A stretch of 64,000 nucleotides of DNA from Puniceicoccaceae bacterium (lineage in GTDB: Bacteria > Verrucomicrobiota > Verrucomicrobiia > Opitutales > JAFGAQ01): assembly GCA_028285755.1 (NCBI GenBank), contig JANQOQ010000006.1:744001-808000 (forward strand), given 5' to 3'. Each line of letters begins with the position of its first letter. The stretch's first letter is position 1. The notes under the pieces were generated by a model. The model saw nothing but the letters and a program-made list of their open reading frames with translations. It was not told the DNA's origin and ran no database searches. This document shows positions 8,866 to 18,315 of the stretch, piece after piece. The position numbers and the translations under genes were made by a program.

Positions 8866-11027
8866 AGCTTGTCGCCTTCCGTATCTCTTTCTTTCATGAG
8901 TTTGCGGGAGCATCTCTGGATCGCCTGGATAATTGATTTCTTGGTAAGGGGTTTGCTTAGATAATCATCCATTCCCACCTGGATACACTTTTCGCGATCC
9001 CCTTTCATGGCTTTGGCGGTCATGGCGATAATATGGATGGAACTATCAATGAGTGCATCTTCGCCACTGCGAATATATTGAGTGGCTTCGTAGCCATCCA
9101 TTTCCGGCATCATGCAATCCATCAATATACAATCGTAGCTTCTACGACGAAGTTTCTCAAGGCAGATCAATCCATTTTCAGCAAGTGTAACTTTGTGCCC
9201 CATTTTCTCCAGGAGGATTCTAGCCAGCTTGCGATTCGTCAAATTATCTTCAACCAGCAATAAATCAAGGGATTCAGCCGTATGCTCAATGTGATCCGCT
9301 GGAATCGTTGTGACTTCCTCGATCCCTTTATCAATGGTTTGTAATACTGCTTCTATACATTTAAAAGCATTCTGAACGATCACCGGTTTGTATATGATGT
9401 TTTTGAAACCGTGGGATTTCCAATGAGATTTGAGTAACGTATCCTTAACATTCAGAAAGATAAATACCTTGTTAATGTTGATACCTTCCTGTTTCACAAA
9501 TTCAGCGAATTTGATGATATGACTTTCAAATAGAGCCTCCGAATCCAGCAGGAATACATGGTTTGAAAGTGAACAGCAGGAATCCGTATCGAGTTTTGCA
9601 AAATAATCTTCCATCGATTCCATTACCATACCCTTGAAGCTCACCAGTTTATTGTTAGTGAAGAGATTGCGAAATGATTTCCTTGGAGATATGACTACTC
9701 TGCAGGCTTCCTTAATATGTTCGAATGGATTGAGTGCCTCCGGTATCTCAGGGACTGGTTTCAGGGGTAAATCAAACCAGAAGTTTGAGCCCTTGCCCTC
9801 TTTACTATCAACACCAATGCTCCCTTTCATAAGCTCAGTCAGGCGTTTACAAATGGATAGGCCCAGGCCCGTGCCCCCGTGCTTACGTGTGGAGGACCCA
9901 TCAACTTGGATAAACGGTTCAAACAGGGTTTTGAGCCGGCTCTCGGGGATTCCGATTCCGGTATCCATAATTTCAAAATGAAGCATATCCGCCTTTTGAT
10001 TTTCTGCTGAAGATATCCTGAGTATGACTTCCCCATCTTCAGTAAATTTAACAGCGTTGCCCAATAGATTTACCAGAATCTGTTGAATCCTTACGGAGTC
10101 GCCAACATAGGCTTCGGGAATCCTGGAATCTATGTCCACAAGCAGCTCAACATTCTGTTTATTCGCTTTTGCTACTATTTGCTGAATACTGCTCTCAACG
10201 ACTTCAGTCATGACAAATTCATCCTGCAAGATGTCGATCTTATCGGCTTCAATCTTTGAGAAATCCAAAATGTCGTTAATAATTGCGATGAGTGATTCCG
10301 CACTGTTGAGCACGGTGTTTGCAAAGAAGCGCTGCTCCTGGTTCAAAGGGGTATCCAGCAATAAGTCGATCATACCGATCACCCCGTTCATCGGCGTGCG
10401 GATTTCATGACTCATGTTTGCCAGGAATTCTGATTTTAAGCGGGCTCCCTCGAGTGCTGAGTCCCGGGCGATTTTGAGCTCCTTATTGGCATTATTCAAT
10501 CGATCGGCAATCTGGCTCAATTGACTATTCCGATCTGACAAAATGGCTTCCTGCTTTATGTTGGCGACTAACTTTTGCTCCAGCAACTGGTTCTGAATCT
10601 TCACCAAAGAATGCACATTCACCAGTCCTATAAATTTCTTATTATCATCCACGAGCACGATATCATCGTAATAGACTTCTTTTTCCCGTGAGAAGGCCAT
10701 GCTGAGGGCCTCAACGATCGATGTTTTGTAATGTATGCTGAGGCATTCGGTCATCATGCAGTTCTCGATCGCCCGCTGGCTGAAAATATCAAAGCCAAAT
10801 CGGGCTGACATCATCATACCAATGTCCGTTCGTGAGCATAAACCAGCCAAAATTTCGTTTTCGTCAACGACTGCAATAAAATTAGATTTAGTCTCCTTAA
10901 AGAGCTTCTGAACTTCCTCAAGGCTCAAGGATTTTTCAATGCTTTGAGATGAATACACCAAGTCAGGAAGGGCTAAATCCAGACCTTGTCTATCGACCCC
11001 GTCATACACTTCACCGGTGAGGCTCAT
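8853..11027 (-). CDS. Hybrid sensor histidine kinase with N-terminal CBS pair and C-terminal receivers
   Basis: Cytoplasmic kinase of 724 residues with no membrane segment. Residues about 25-145 are a pair of CBS domains, which usually bind adenine nucleotides. A coiled coil (about 145-195) leads to HisKA with H box [15 protein letters not shown], phospho-acceptor His207. HATPase_c follows with N box ([13 protein letters not shown]), DTGIGIP and GGTGLGLSI. Residues about 442-562 resemble a receiver that has lost its acidic pair (VVISPRK) but keeps a possible Asp495 and a YKP lysine. The intact final receiver (588-710) has VEDN, Asp637 in [10 protein letters not shown] and SKP. It ends in an 8-bp overlap with the transporter. 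Sensing is inferred to be intracellular, perhaps energy status through CBS. No cognate regulator gene lies beside it. Confidence 0.92.
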   Translation of the reverse strand: MSLTGEVYDGVDRQGLDLALPDLVYSSQSIEKSLSLEEVQKLFKETKSNFIAVVDENEILAGLCSRTDIGMMMSARFGFDIFSQRAIENCMMTECLSIHYKTSIVEALSMAFSREKEVYYDDIVLVDDNKKFIGLVNVHSLVKIQNQLLEQKLVANIKQEAILSDRNSQLSQIADRLNNANKELKIARDSALEGARLKSEFLANMSHEIRTPMNGVIGMIDLLLDTPLNQEQRFFANTVLNSAESLIAIINDILDFSKIEADKIDILQDEFVMTEVVESSIQQIVAKANKQNVELLVDIDSRIPEAYVGDSVRIQQILVNLLGNAVKFTEDGEVILRISSAENQKADMLHFEIMDTGIGIPESRLKTLFEPFIQVDGSSTRKHGGTGLGLSICKRLTELMKGSIGVDSKEGKGSNFWFDLPLKPVPEIPEALNPFEHIKEACRVVISPRKSFRNLFTNNKLVSFKGMVMESMEDYFAKLDTDSCCSLSNHVFLLDSEALFESHIIKFAEFVKQEGININKVFIFLNVKDTLLKSHWKSHGFKNIIYKPVIVQNAFKCIEAVLQTIDKGIEEVTTIPADHIEHTAESLDLLLVEDNLTNRKLARILLEKMGHKVTLAENGLICLEKLRRRSYDCILMDCMMPEMDGYEATQYIRSGEDALIDSSIHIIAMTAKAMKGDREKCIQVGMDDYLSKPLTKKSIIQAIQRCSRKLMKERDTEGDKLAVS

Positions 11028-11337
11028 CTTTGGAAATTAAGGTAGACCATTTGGAGATATTCTTGAAATCACAGTTGTCACAATGCTGTAACAATAGATT
11101 ATAATAGTGATGTGGATAAATTGGTAATAACTTCATAAATAACCGGTACTCAAGAGTCAATGCTCGAAAGTTATTACTCGATTTTGTAACCTTAATGAAA
11201 CATTTTAATAAATTGGAGGCCTATTAAGGATATTTTTGGATTAAAATCTTATCTAAAATCCTTCAAGATGGTAAAAAGCAAAAGGGCTTCAGCGTTCTAC
11301 GCTGAAGCCCTTATAAGTGCTAATAAATTGATTAAAC
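11028..11337. other. Intergenic region, kinase promoter side and aldolase terminator
   Basis: AT-rich, gene-free stretch of about 310 bp. The left part must hold the promoter of the minus-strand hybrid kinase; no convincing consensus box was picked. The right end contains the terminator of the aldolase gene (11282-11312). No open frame of note was seen. Confidence 0.5.
11282..11312 (-). terminator. Rho-independent terminator of the aldolase gene
   Basis: A perfect 13-bp stem (AAGGGCTTCAGCG with its complement) around a 5-nt loop is followed on the minus strand by TTTTGCTTTTT. It lies 26 bp beyond the aldolase stop. Confidence 0.88.
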
Positions 11338-12366
11338 TTACGCGTAAATGGACTTACCACTCGATAGCAGATCATCACAGGCACGGGCAATACGCGCCGC
11401 CATGGATTCTTCTGCTTTCTTAAGATAGCCGCGTGGGTCATACATCTTTTTGTTACCCAATTCACCGTCGATCATAAGGGCGCCATCGTAGTTCTTGAAC
11501 ATATGATCTACAATGGGGCGTGTGAAAGCATATTGAGTGTCAGTATCGACATTCATCTTAACGACGCCATAGCCGAGGGTCTCGCGAATTTGGTCAAGAT
11601 CACTGCCGCTGCCGCCGTGGAATACGAGATCAAACTCGGATTCTGCACCGTATTTTTCCATCACGGCAGCCTGACCTTGCTTAAGGATTTCAGGACGTAG
11701 TTTTACAGCACCCGGTTTGTAGTGGCCATGCACATTACCGAAAGTTGCTGCGAATGTGAATCGGCCAATGCTGCTGAGGGCTTCATGCACGCTCACCATA
11801 TCTTCCGGTGTGGTGTAGAGCTTTTCCTCAGGAGTATCTTCACTACCGGCTGCACCGTCTTCTTCACCGCCCACGACGCCAGCTTCAACTTCAAGTACGA
11901 TTTCGTTTTCCACACAGAGTTTCAAAAGCTCAGCAGAGAGTGCCATATTTTCTTCAAGCGGAAGGTTGGAAGCGTCCAGCATGTGATTTTGAAAGAGATT
12001 ATTCTGACCTTTCGCACGACGCTTTGCAGTGGCCTCGATCAAGACTTTCAAGAAGCTATCTGCCTTATCAGGTGGGCAGTGGTCGGTATTGAGGCCGATA
12101 AGCACATCATATTGCTCAGCGAGCATATGGGCTGCCTCTGCCAAAACGATACAACCATAGGCCATATCTTTATTGTTCAGACCTGATGCGAATTGACCGG
12201 CACCGGTAGAGAACTGAATGATGCCATCAGACTTTTGGTCTGCAAAGGCCTTCATAGCCGCGTTGAGAGTAATGATAGATGTGCAATTAATAGCGGGATA
12301 GGCGTATCCGCCTTCCTGTGCACTGTCCAGCATTGCTGCGAATTGTTTAGGTGTTGCTATTGGCAT
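11338..12366 (-). CDS. fba: Fructose-bisphosphate aldolase, class II (zinc)
   Basis: Cytoplasmic glycolytic/gluconeogenic enzyme that reversibly cleaves fructose-1,6-bisphosphate to glyceraldehyde-3-phosphate and dihydroxyacetone phosphate. At 342 residues it is a normal-length class IIA aldolase. The catalytic Asp95 and zinc ligand His96 lie in NTDHCP. Glu161 (LEVEAG) and the catalytic pair Glu168/Glu169 (GGEEDG) have the spacing of E. coli FbaA. The other zinc histidines are His213 (GNVHGHYKPG, which also binds phosphate and K+) and His250 (VFHGGSGS). A near-consensus NVDTDTQYAFTR segment binds the second phosphate. The gene stands alone with its own terminator; the upstream 247 bp separate it from a divergent dehydrogenase gene. 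Function is secure from active-site residues. Confidence 0.97.
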   Translation of the reverse strand: MPIATPKQFAAMLDSAQEGGYAYPAINCTSIITLNAAMKAFADQKSDGIIQFSTGAGQFASGLNNKDMAYGCIVLAEAAHMLAEQYDVLIGLNTDHCPPDKADSFLKVLIEATAKRRAKGQNNLFQNHMLDASNLPLEENMALSAELLKLCVENEIVLEVEAGVVGGEEDGAAGSEDTPEEKLYTTPEDMVSVHEALSSIGRFTFAATFGNVHGHYKPGAVKLRPEILKQGQAAVMEKYGAESEFDLVFHGGSGSDLDQIRETLGYGVVKMNVDTDTQYAFTRPIVDHMFKNYDGALMIDGELGNKKMYDPRGYLKKAEESMAARIARACDDLLSSGKSIYA

Positions 12367-12613
12367 AACTTGTAATGGTTGCGGTTACTCTGTGAGATTG
12401 TAAATCGGAGTTCAATGCAAAATTAAAAAAATTAATAGTGAGATTCCCTGGATAAGTATGATTAAACTTAGTTATCCCTGAAAGCTCTATCTCCTAGGGT
12501 GAATCGAGTGATAGTAAAGTAAATTCATCGCGTATGAGCGGAATCTAAGCGGCTTCCGAGTAAGTCCTCTTATTGTATACTCTCCTTTTATTTGCCATCC
12601 ATTTTTAAAACCT

Positions 12614-13582
12614 ATGGTATGGCTGCTTATGAGAATGGTAATTTTAGACGGTTATACAGTGAATCCCGGGGATACGGATTGGTCAGGCCTGGAAGCATTG
12701 GGGGATTTGACTATTTATGAGCGTAGCCCTGAAGAAACGGTTGTTGAGCGTTCGCAGGAGGCTGAGGTTGTTTTTACCAATAAGTCTATTTTATCGGGTG
12801 ATTCTCTGCGGCAGTTACCTCAGTTAAAATACATTGGAGTATTGGCGACGGGCTATAATGTGGTGGATATACCTGCAACGAAGGAACTCGGCATACCCGT
12901 GTGTAATGTATCCGGCTACAGCAATCAGTCGGTCGCTCAACTGGTTTTTGCGCACATACTAAACCATGCGAACCATGTGGCGCTGCATAGCGAGGGCGTA
13001 CATCAGGGAAAGTGGAGTGAATCGATCGATTTCTGCTATTGGGATACCCCGCAGATAGAGCTCGATGGACAAATACTCGGGATCGTGGGTCTTGGAGCCA
13101 TTGGTAAAGCAACGGCCAGAATTGCCCAGGCTATGGGCATGCAAGTCATTGCAACCACGCGTGACCCCAGTAAAACGCCCCCTCAAGGCATTCGTTGGGT
13201 GAGTAAAGAACAACTTTTTGCGGAAAGTGACGTGATCAGTCTGCACTGTCCTCTCACGCCGGAAACCCAACATATGATCAACCCAGAAAGCCTTAGCCTC
13301 ATGAAACCGAGCGCATTCCTTGTGAATACGGGCCGTGGGCCACTCGTGAATGAGCAGGCGCTCGCGGATGCGTTGAATGAAGGGCGCATTGCCGGTGCAG
13401 GGATTGATGTGCTCGATCAGGAACCACCCCGTTATGAAAGCCCGCTGTTTGGAGCTAAAAACTGTTCCATAACGCCGCATATCGCCTGGGCTACACTGGC
13501 CGCCCGCCAGCGATTAATCGATAGCACCGTAGAAAACCTTGAGGCTTTTTTAAGAGGAGAAACCCGAAACCGGGTCAATTGA
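12614..13582 (+). CDS. D-isomer-specific 2-hydroxyacid dehydrogenase (hydroxypyruvate/glycerate reductase-like)
   Basis: NAD(P)-dependent cytoplasmic reductase of 2-oxoacids, 322 residues if the first ATG is used. The first ATG is followed in frame by others at 12629 and 12635, and the conserved fold starts at MVILDGY, so translation may begin at one of those. The nucleotide-binding motif is GIVGLGAIGKATARIAQAMG (residues 156-175). The catalytic triad is Arg241 (NTGRGPLV), Glu270 (DVLDQEPP) and His289 (TPHIAW). The loop YNVVD and the NVSGYSNQSVAQ segment are typical of the glycerate dehydrogenase branch (HprA type), but glyoxylate or other 2-oxoacids remain possible. Its last 8 bp overlap the converging DUF2071 gene in the palindrome TCAATTGA. 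Confidence 0.9.
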   Translation: MVWLLMRMVILDGYTVNPGDTDWSGLEALGDLTIYERSPEETVVERSQEAEVVFTNKSILSGDSLRQLPQLKYIGVLATGYNVVDIPATKELGIPVCNVSGYSNQSVAQLVFAHILNHANHVALHSEGVHQGKWSESIDFCYWDTPQIELDGQILGIVGLGAIGKATARIAQAMGMQVIATTRDPSKTPPQGIRWVSKEQLFAESDVISLHCPLTPETQHMINPESLSLMKPSAFLVNTGRGPLVNEQALADALNEGRIAGAGIDVLDQEPPRYESPLFGAKNCSITPHIAWATLAARQRLIDSTVENLEAFLRGETRNRVN

Positions 13583-14306
13583 TGCGATAAGGGGGATACA
13601 CCACCACGTCGATCGCGCGTGAAAAGAGGATACTCGGGTGCATGGGGCCTGCTTCAAATGGATCCATGAGTGTGTTTTCAAAAATATCGATCTCAGCCGT
13701 TTGCAGAGGCCATTGCGGGTGCTGCACCTCCCCTCTCAGGACTTTCCCGGACTTGTTTTGAGTATAGAGGCAGTAGCGCTCGGTTGCCCAGATCTCAAAT
13801 GAGTCCTGCTCAAATGTCGCTTTTTCAATCGGCCTGTAATTTGCCCGAAAGCGAAGATCGCCCCTGCTATGGTCGTAGTTTACCTGAACGCCTTTGTTCG
13901 TGACATTCATTTTGGCCGTCCGATAAGGGATATTAAAGAAGGTATTGGCGACCCAAACAGCGAGCGGGTTGGTGATATCGAGACTATAAAACCACACTCC
14001 GGGCTTGTCTCCGTATTTCACATACGTGCGCACATTGATCTCCGGGAAATCGCACATAAAACCGGGTGCAGGGAATCCGCGTTTAGTCACTCCCTTCATA
14101 TCAAAGGGCACGACTGCGATCCAGGCATCACCCCCGTAAGTGTCTATCTCCAGCTCCGCAGGAATGCTGTCCCGTATACTTGCGACACTGACCGGCCAAT
14201 GGAGAAATAGGAGGTCCCGCCATTGTTGTTTCCAGGACCACTTTTGTTCAGGCAGTGGCCAGGGGCGGTGATCCACTTGGCTAAAGGCTGGGTGTGTTTC
14301 CTGCAT
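13575..14306 (-). CDS. DUF2071 / YqjF-family protein
   Basis: Cytoplasmic protein of 243 residues with no signal peptide or membrane segment. It begins with the family's typical N-terminal line (HRPWPLP, WRDLLFLHWPV) and continues with the P-A-x-L-E-I-D-T-Y-G-G-D-A-W-I-x-V-V-P-F pattern, the F-P-E-I-N-V-R-T-Y-V stretch and the GVWFYSLD strand, all hallmarks of DUF2071. The fold is acetoacetate-decarboxylase-like in related structures; the biochemical role is unknown. It converges on the dehydrogenase gene and has no clear operon partner; the glycosyltransferase at 14358 lies downstream of its start in the opposite order, 51 bp away. Confidence 0.85.
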   Translation of the reverse strand: MQETHPAFSQVDHRPWPLPEQKWSWKQQWRDLLFLHWPVSVASIRDSIPAELEIDTYGGDAWIAVVPFDMKGVTKRGFPAPGFMCDFPEINVRTYVKYGDKPGVWFYSLDITNPLAVWVANTFFNIPYRTAKMNVTNKGVQVNYDHSRGDLRFRANYRPIEKATFEQDSFEIWATERYCLYTQNKSGKVLRGEVQHPQWPLQTAEIDIFENTLMDPFEAGPMHPSILFSRAIDVVVYPPYRIN

Positions 14307-14357
14307 AGAGATAAAGAGCGTTCAACCAGGCATTACGCAACTGCGTGGGCACAAAAA

Positions 14358-15104
14358 TCACACATTTTTTAACCACGCTTTTCTACGATTTGCTATCCGT
14401 AATACCGAGCGAAACATGTCCCACGAATCACGGAGAAGCCTGATTTTACCCCCCGAAACCTCATGCCAGTCAACGGGGACTTCAAGAATAGGCAGTTTCT
14501 TAAACTGCAATGCAGCCAAAATCTCCACGTCAAATGCCCAGCGATTTTCTTCCAGTAAAGGCTTTATGGAATGGTAAAACCCGTTAGGCAGAAGTTTAAA
14601 ACCGCATTGGCTATCGTATACCTGATCTGTAATAAAAATCCCGACCAGTGTCGCAAAAAACCGACCTGAATAGTGACGCCGCTTTTGGCGTATAACCTCC
14701 CTGCCCAGCATCTTGATCCGGGAGGCAAAGTAGGCCCTTTCCTCGTTTTCAGTATGCACCAAGTTTATAAGGCGATTGATTTCATGGGGAGTAATGGAAC
14801 CATCTGCATCCACAAAGGCTAACCAACTATGCTCCTGCGAAGTATCCCACCCTGCTCTGACTGCAGCCCCCTTTCCCTGGTTAGACTCGAGCCGGAGTAC
14901 CGGTTGGAACCATTGGTAGTCTTTTTGGTAGGGTTTAACGGCTTCCCGAGTCTGCTGATACTCCTTGAGAGGGCTACCGTCATCCACAATCAGGAGATCA
15001 ATAGAATGCTTGGATGCATCAATTATGGGGCACAGCTCTTCAAGAAAGGAGGGTAATCTTTTTGATTCCCGGAATGCCGGAATCACCAATAGAACGTTAG
15101 CCAT
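14358..15104 (-). CDS. Dolichyl-phosphate-sugar-synthase-type glycosyltransferase (GT2)
   Basis: Cytoplasmic-side GT2 enzyme that likely moves a sugar from a nucleotide donor to a lipid carrier. In 248 residues it has the opening VLLVIPAFRESKRLPSFL, the IVDDGSP acidic motif, the NQGKGAAVRAGW segment and the FVDADGS metal-binding motif. Later motifs (RRHYSGRFFATLVG, YDSQCGFKLLP, RWAFDVEILA, EVPVDWHEVSGGKI) are those of the DPM1/ALG5-like subgroup. There are no C-terminal membrane helices, as in the soluble DPM1 type. It is transcribed alone, divergent from the 693-residue orphan, and marks the left edge of the glycan cluster. The sugar is not predictable. Confidence 0.9.
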   Translation of the reverse strand: MANVLLVIPAFRESKRLPSFLEELCPIIDASKHSIDLLIVDDGSPLKEYQQTREAVKPYQKDYQWFQPVLRLESNQGKGAAVRAGWDTSQEHSWLAFVDADGSITPHEINRLINLVHTENEERAYFASRIKMLGREVIRQKRRHYSGRFFATLVGIFITDQVYDSQCGFKLLPNGFYHSIKPLLEENRWAFDVEILAALQFKKLPILEVPVDWHEVSGGKIRLLRDSWDMFRSVLRIANRRKAWLKNV

Positions 15105-15226
15105 AATCTAGATACAAGTAACGCTAATTGAAGTATTCTTGCAAGTATAACCCTGCAATTATAAAGCAGTTGCAAATCCACCGAGTATCCAAAAAGTATT
15201 GAGGCAAAAAGAACCCCCGGATATCC

Positions 15227-17308
15227 ATGGAAGCCATACAAGATCAGGAGAGCCTAAAAAGGCAAATTACAGATGCCGGCTACCTGGTTCCTGACGAAAT
15301 CCCGGAACGAGCAGTGTTAATACTCTGGCAGGATAGCGGCTCAGTTGAAAGCAGGATAAACTCAGCGATCGATAATCAGGCAGCAATCATTACAGATTAT
15401 TATGCTGACGAGCTGCCTACCCACCTTAGCCCGATTCAAAAGGAGTATTTTGCGCATCAAGCCCAGCTGTTGCAAAAGCGTGAGGTTATACCAAGCAAGG
15501 ACATCTTAATTGCACTACCGCCCGATGCTTTCAGCAAGGAAGTCTGGCTCGATCAAGCCCGAATTTTGCTGCAAAAGCAATATGATCTAAAGATCGATAT
15601 CCACACCATTGATCCAATGGATGCCACGACAATAGAGCTTGCATCCGAATATAAAACGTTGATCCTGATTGAATTTGACGAGGCGTGGATTCGGAAATCA
15701 CTTCCCAGGCTCATTTTACTCAATTCAAGAATAATCCTACCTTATCAAGCTTCATTATCACAGCTCAGGCAATCTCGGTTGGGTGGTAATTTTCATTTTT
15801 TGGAGACTGATAAGCCCAGTCTATTACTGAAGGTTCTTGAGTCCGAAATCAGTAGCCATGGGGCGAGTACTTTTGCATCTGCCCCATACGATTCCAAGGG
15901 ATTCAATACTTACTTAAGGAAGCTTGAGTCATTGAGCAGCGATGCATTTGTAGAACAGGGTTGGAGTACCCATCAGCATGCAGCTATGTTACTCTATTTG
16001 TCAGAGCAAGAAACACTCGATCCAGGATTAAAGGAAAGCCTGGTAGATATACTCGTGGAGAGCAGTGTTAACTATCTAAAATCAAAGCAGGATCGAATGG
16101 AGGTGCTGCGGCTTGTCTTAAAAATAATTGAAATTTCCGAGGCAGTTCAGGAACGACTTTTTAATAATACTGGAAAAGATCAACAGGAGCTACTTGCTAT
16201 TCGGCTATTGGAAGGAGCTTTGATCAGTAACTTAAGGCTGAATGACTCATTGCGAGCTGTATTGAGCAAGTATTCTCAATATATTACACAACCGGTTCTT
16301 AACCGAAAACCCAACGGGCTGAAAATATTGTATGCAGTGCTCAACTATACCGGAGATAATCTGCAACAAATTGCTATTGAGGCACTAAAAGCAAATAGCA
16401 GGGAGCAAGAATTTACCCCCATCCTTTGGAATACCTGCAACCACTCAGACAATCAATGGCTCTACAGGAACGTGATTCACGAATTTAGCGTGGGTTTCAT
16501 CAGTAGTCAAAACTATCAGAAAGTAAGGGTATCTGCCGTCCAGAATAATGACTTTGAGACACTATTAAAGCTGGCTAAAGCAATCGTCGAGCAGCCGACC
16601 TGGGAGCTGGAGTTAAAAGTAAAACAACTCAACTTCATCGTATATCAATACGTGTATTTCTTTTATGACAATGAACTCGATCGTAGCGAGGAATTTAGAA
16701 ATCTTATACTCGAGGCTATCAAAGCGAACAGCGCGTTTAACTCAGATAATGACCAGATAAAAACACTGCGCATTTTAGTGAATGCTTTATGCGGTAAACT
16801 GCAATTAGGCAGAAAAAATCCAAACGATTTCGAATTGCTTAGAGCCGTTCCCCAATTTGCGATTCCAATCTCCATTGGCCTGTATTTAAAGGGATATCCC
16901 GAAGATTGTAAAACAATCATAAGTGTACTGAATCCAGAATGCCTGAAATTTTTTGAGCACCTTTATGCTCTATGGATCTTTCAAGATTTGTTGGGCATCA
17001 CTGACGGTGCCGATAAAACTCTGAAAATCATCCAATGCTTTGATCTAAAATACTTCAGTGAGAACTACTTCATCTCTAACATGCTTGCTTTTCAGAGCTT
17101 GGTATTAAGGAGGGCCGAGCTAAATGAAAAGGCAAAGATGTATCTGGAAGCAGCGATCCGAAAGATGGAAACGCCCCAAAATGAATTTCTAATCCATATG
17201 ATTCCTCCAAAGGTCGAATTATATACCCAGTTATTTGAAAGCGTTTGTCCCGATAAGGAATACATACTGCCTAAGGATCTGCCCCTGATTCCTGACGCGG
17301 ATCTCTAA
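15227..17308 (+). CDS. Large protein of unknown function inside the glycan cluster
   Basis: I do not recognise this 693-residue protein. It has no signal peptide or membrane segment. Residues about 1-220 alternate hydrophobic strands and helices (RAVLILWQDS, AAIITDYY, ILIALPPDAF, TLILIEFD, SRIILPYQASLS), suggesting one or two Rossmann-like units. Residues about 225-690 are almost all helical with regularly spaced Leu/Ala pairs, like a TPR or other alpha-solenoid. Glycosyltransferase genes surround it, and its stop overlaps that of the converging GT4 gene by 4 bp (CTAA). A scaffold or regulator of glycan synthesis would fit, but nothing in the sequence proves it. The start ATG is preceded by AAAAAGAACCCCC with no clear ribosome site. 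Confidence 0.72.
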   Translation: MEAIQDQESLKRQITDAGYLVPDEIPERAVLILWQDSGSVESRINSAIDNQAAIITDYYADELPTHLSPIQKEYFAHQAQLLQKREVIPSKDILIALPPDAFSKEVWLDQARILLQKQYDLKIDIHTIDPMDATTIELASEYKTLILIEFDEAWIRKSLPRLILLNSRIILPYQASLSQLRQSRLGGNFHFLETDKPSLLLKVLESEISSHGASTFASAPYDSKGFNTYLRKLESLSSDAFVEQGWSTHQHAAMLLYLSEQETLDPGLKESLVDILVESSVNYLKSKQDRMEVLRLVLKIIEISEAVQERLFNNTGKDQQELLAIRLLEGALISNLRLNDSLRAVLSKYSQYITQPVLNRKPNGLKILYAVLNYTGDNLQQIAIEALKANSREQEFTPILWNTCNHSDNQWLYRNVIHEFSVGFISSQNYQKVRVSAVQNNDFETLLKLAKAIVEQPTWELELKVKQLNFIVYQYVYFFYDNELDRSEEFRNLILEAIKANSAFNSDNDQIKTLRILVNALCGKLQLGRKNPNDFELLRAVPQFAIPISIGLYLKGYPEDCKTIISVLNPECLKFFEHLYALWIFQDLLGITDGADKTLKIIQCFDLKYFSENYFISNMLAFQSLVLRRAELNEKAKMYLEAAIRKMETPQNEFLIHMIPPKVELYTQLFESVCPDKEYILPKDLPLIPDADL

Positions 17309-18306
17309 TCTAAGCCGAGTTTTTGCAGGCGATCTGTAAATCGGCTCTGCAAGCGTTCAAAGCCATAGGTATTTAATAGATGATTCAAAGCGAGATCTGC
17401 TCTGCTTTTACGTTCATCCGCCTGAGTTGCGACAGCCGCTTTCATCTGTTGAATTGTATCGCTGCGGTAAGTCCACGCACATTCCTGCCCGGGCGCATAT
17501 AGTTCGGGTGTTGAGCAATAGGGCTGGATGATGGATTTATGGGGTATTTCCCACGTGCCTGCAGGTGTGAGGGTTGATCCATGCCCGCCCCATAAATGGG
17601 TAATCACCGGAAGCTTTGCGCGAATGGCTTCGACAATCGGCAAGCCCCAGCCTTCGCCAAGGCTTGTGGAGATATAGGCATCGCTATCGATGTAAAGCTG
17701 ATTGAGGGATTTCGCTTCCAGGGGTTCATCGATGAGTGAGATGTTTTCGGCTAATTTCGTTTCGGGAAAACCTTCAGCGGTTTTGATGGTTAAGGAGACT
17801 TGATTGTTCCGGGCAAAGGTATGATCCCAGGCATCGAGCAGCAAATGAAGACCTTTGCGAAAGTGGTGCTCGCCGACATATAGAAATTTGAATTTGCCAT
17901 CGTTTGACCACCCGGGCTTGGATAGCCAGGGCTCGAGGTCAACCGCGGGCGGTAACCAGTATACCGGTGGGTTGATGCCAGAGCGCAAAAGAAGCTCTTT
18001 CACGTGTTTAGTGGTCACCCAGATCTCATCAAAAGCATCTAAAGCGTCAATCCATTGAGGAGGGTATCGGCTCCATTCGTGGACGACCAGGGCAACGTTA
18101 CGTTTTTCGGGAATGGCGCGGAAGCGTTTGCCCCAGGTGTTGTGGAGAATGATATTCGCCCGTGATAAATCCCGTTCACTGAGTTGGGTTTCGGAAATGT
18201 GCTCGATCGTCAAACCCAGTTTTTGAAGCGTTTGCTCATACAGGTGCCCCACGCTTACGAAACTGGGACGGTCAAAGTCGGTGGCTATCGTGATCACGGC
18301 TTGCAT
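17305..18306 (-). CDS. Glycosyltransferase family 4 (GT-B fold)
   Basis: Retaining-type GT-B glycosyltransferase, 333 residues, cytoplasmic, building a surface glycan. The N-terminal half binds the acceptor (VALVVHEWSRYPPQWIDA). The C-terminal half shows the donor-site pattern: LYVGEHHFRKGLHLLLDAW, then SLGEGWGLPIVEAIRAKLPV with the E-x7-E pair of GT4 enzymes. It is the last gene of the nine-gene minus-strand operon, 9 bp after the GT2 gene, and its end overlaps the converging orphan gene. Unlike five other glycosyltransferases in this window it has no C-terminal Rossmann tail. Donor and acceptor are unknown. Confidence 0.88.
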   Translation of the reverse strand: MQAVITIATDFDRPSFVSVGHLYEQTLQKLGLTIEHISETQLSERDLSRANIILHNTWGKRFRAIPEKRNVALVVHEWSRYPPQWIDALDAFDEIWVTTKHVKELLLRSGINPPVYWLPPAVDLEPWLSKPGWSNDGKFKFLYVGEHHFRKGLHLLLDAWDHTFARNNQVSLTIKTAEGFPETKLAENISLIDEPLEAKSLNQLYIDSDAYISTSLGEGWGLPIVEAIRAKLPVITHLWGGHGSTLTPAGTWEIPHKSIIQPYCSTPELYAPGQECAWTYRSDTIQQMKAAVATQADERKSRADLALNHLLNTYGFERLQSRFTDRLQKLGLD

Positions 18307-18315
18307 GCTGGACTT

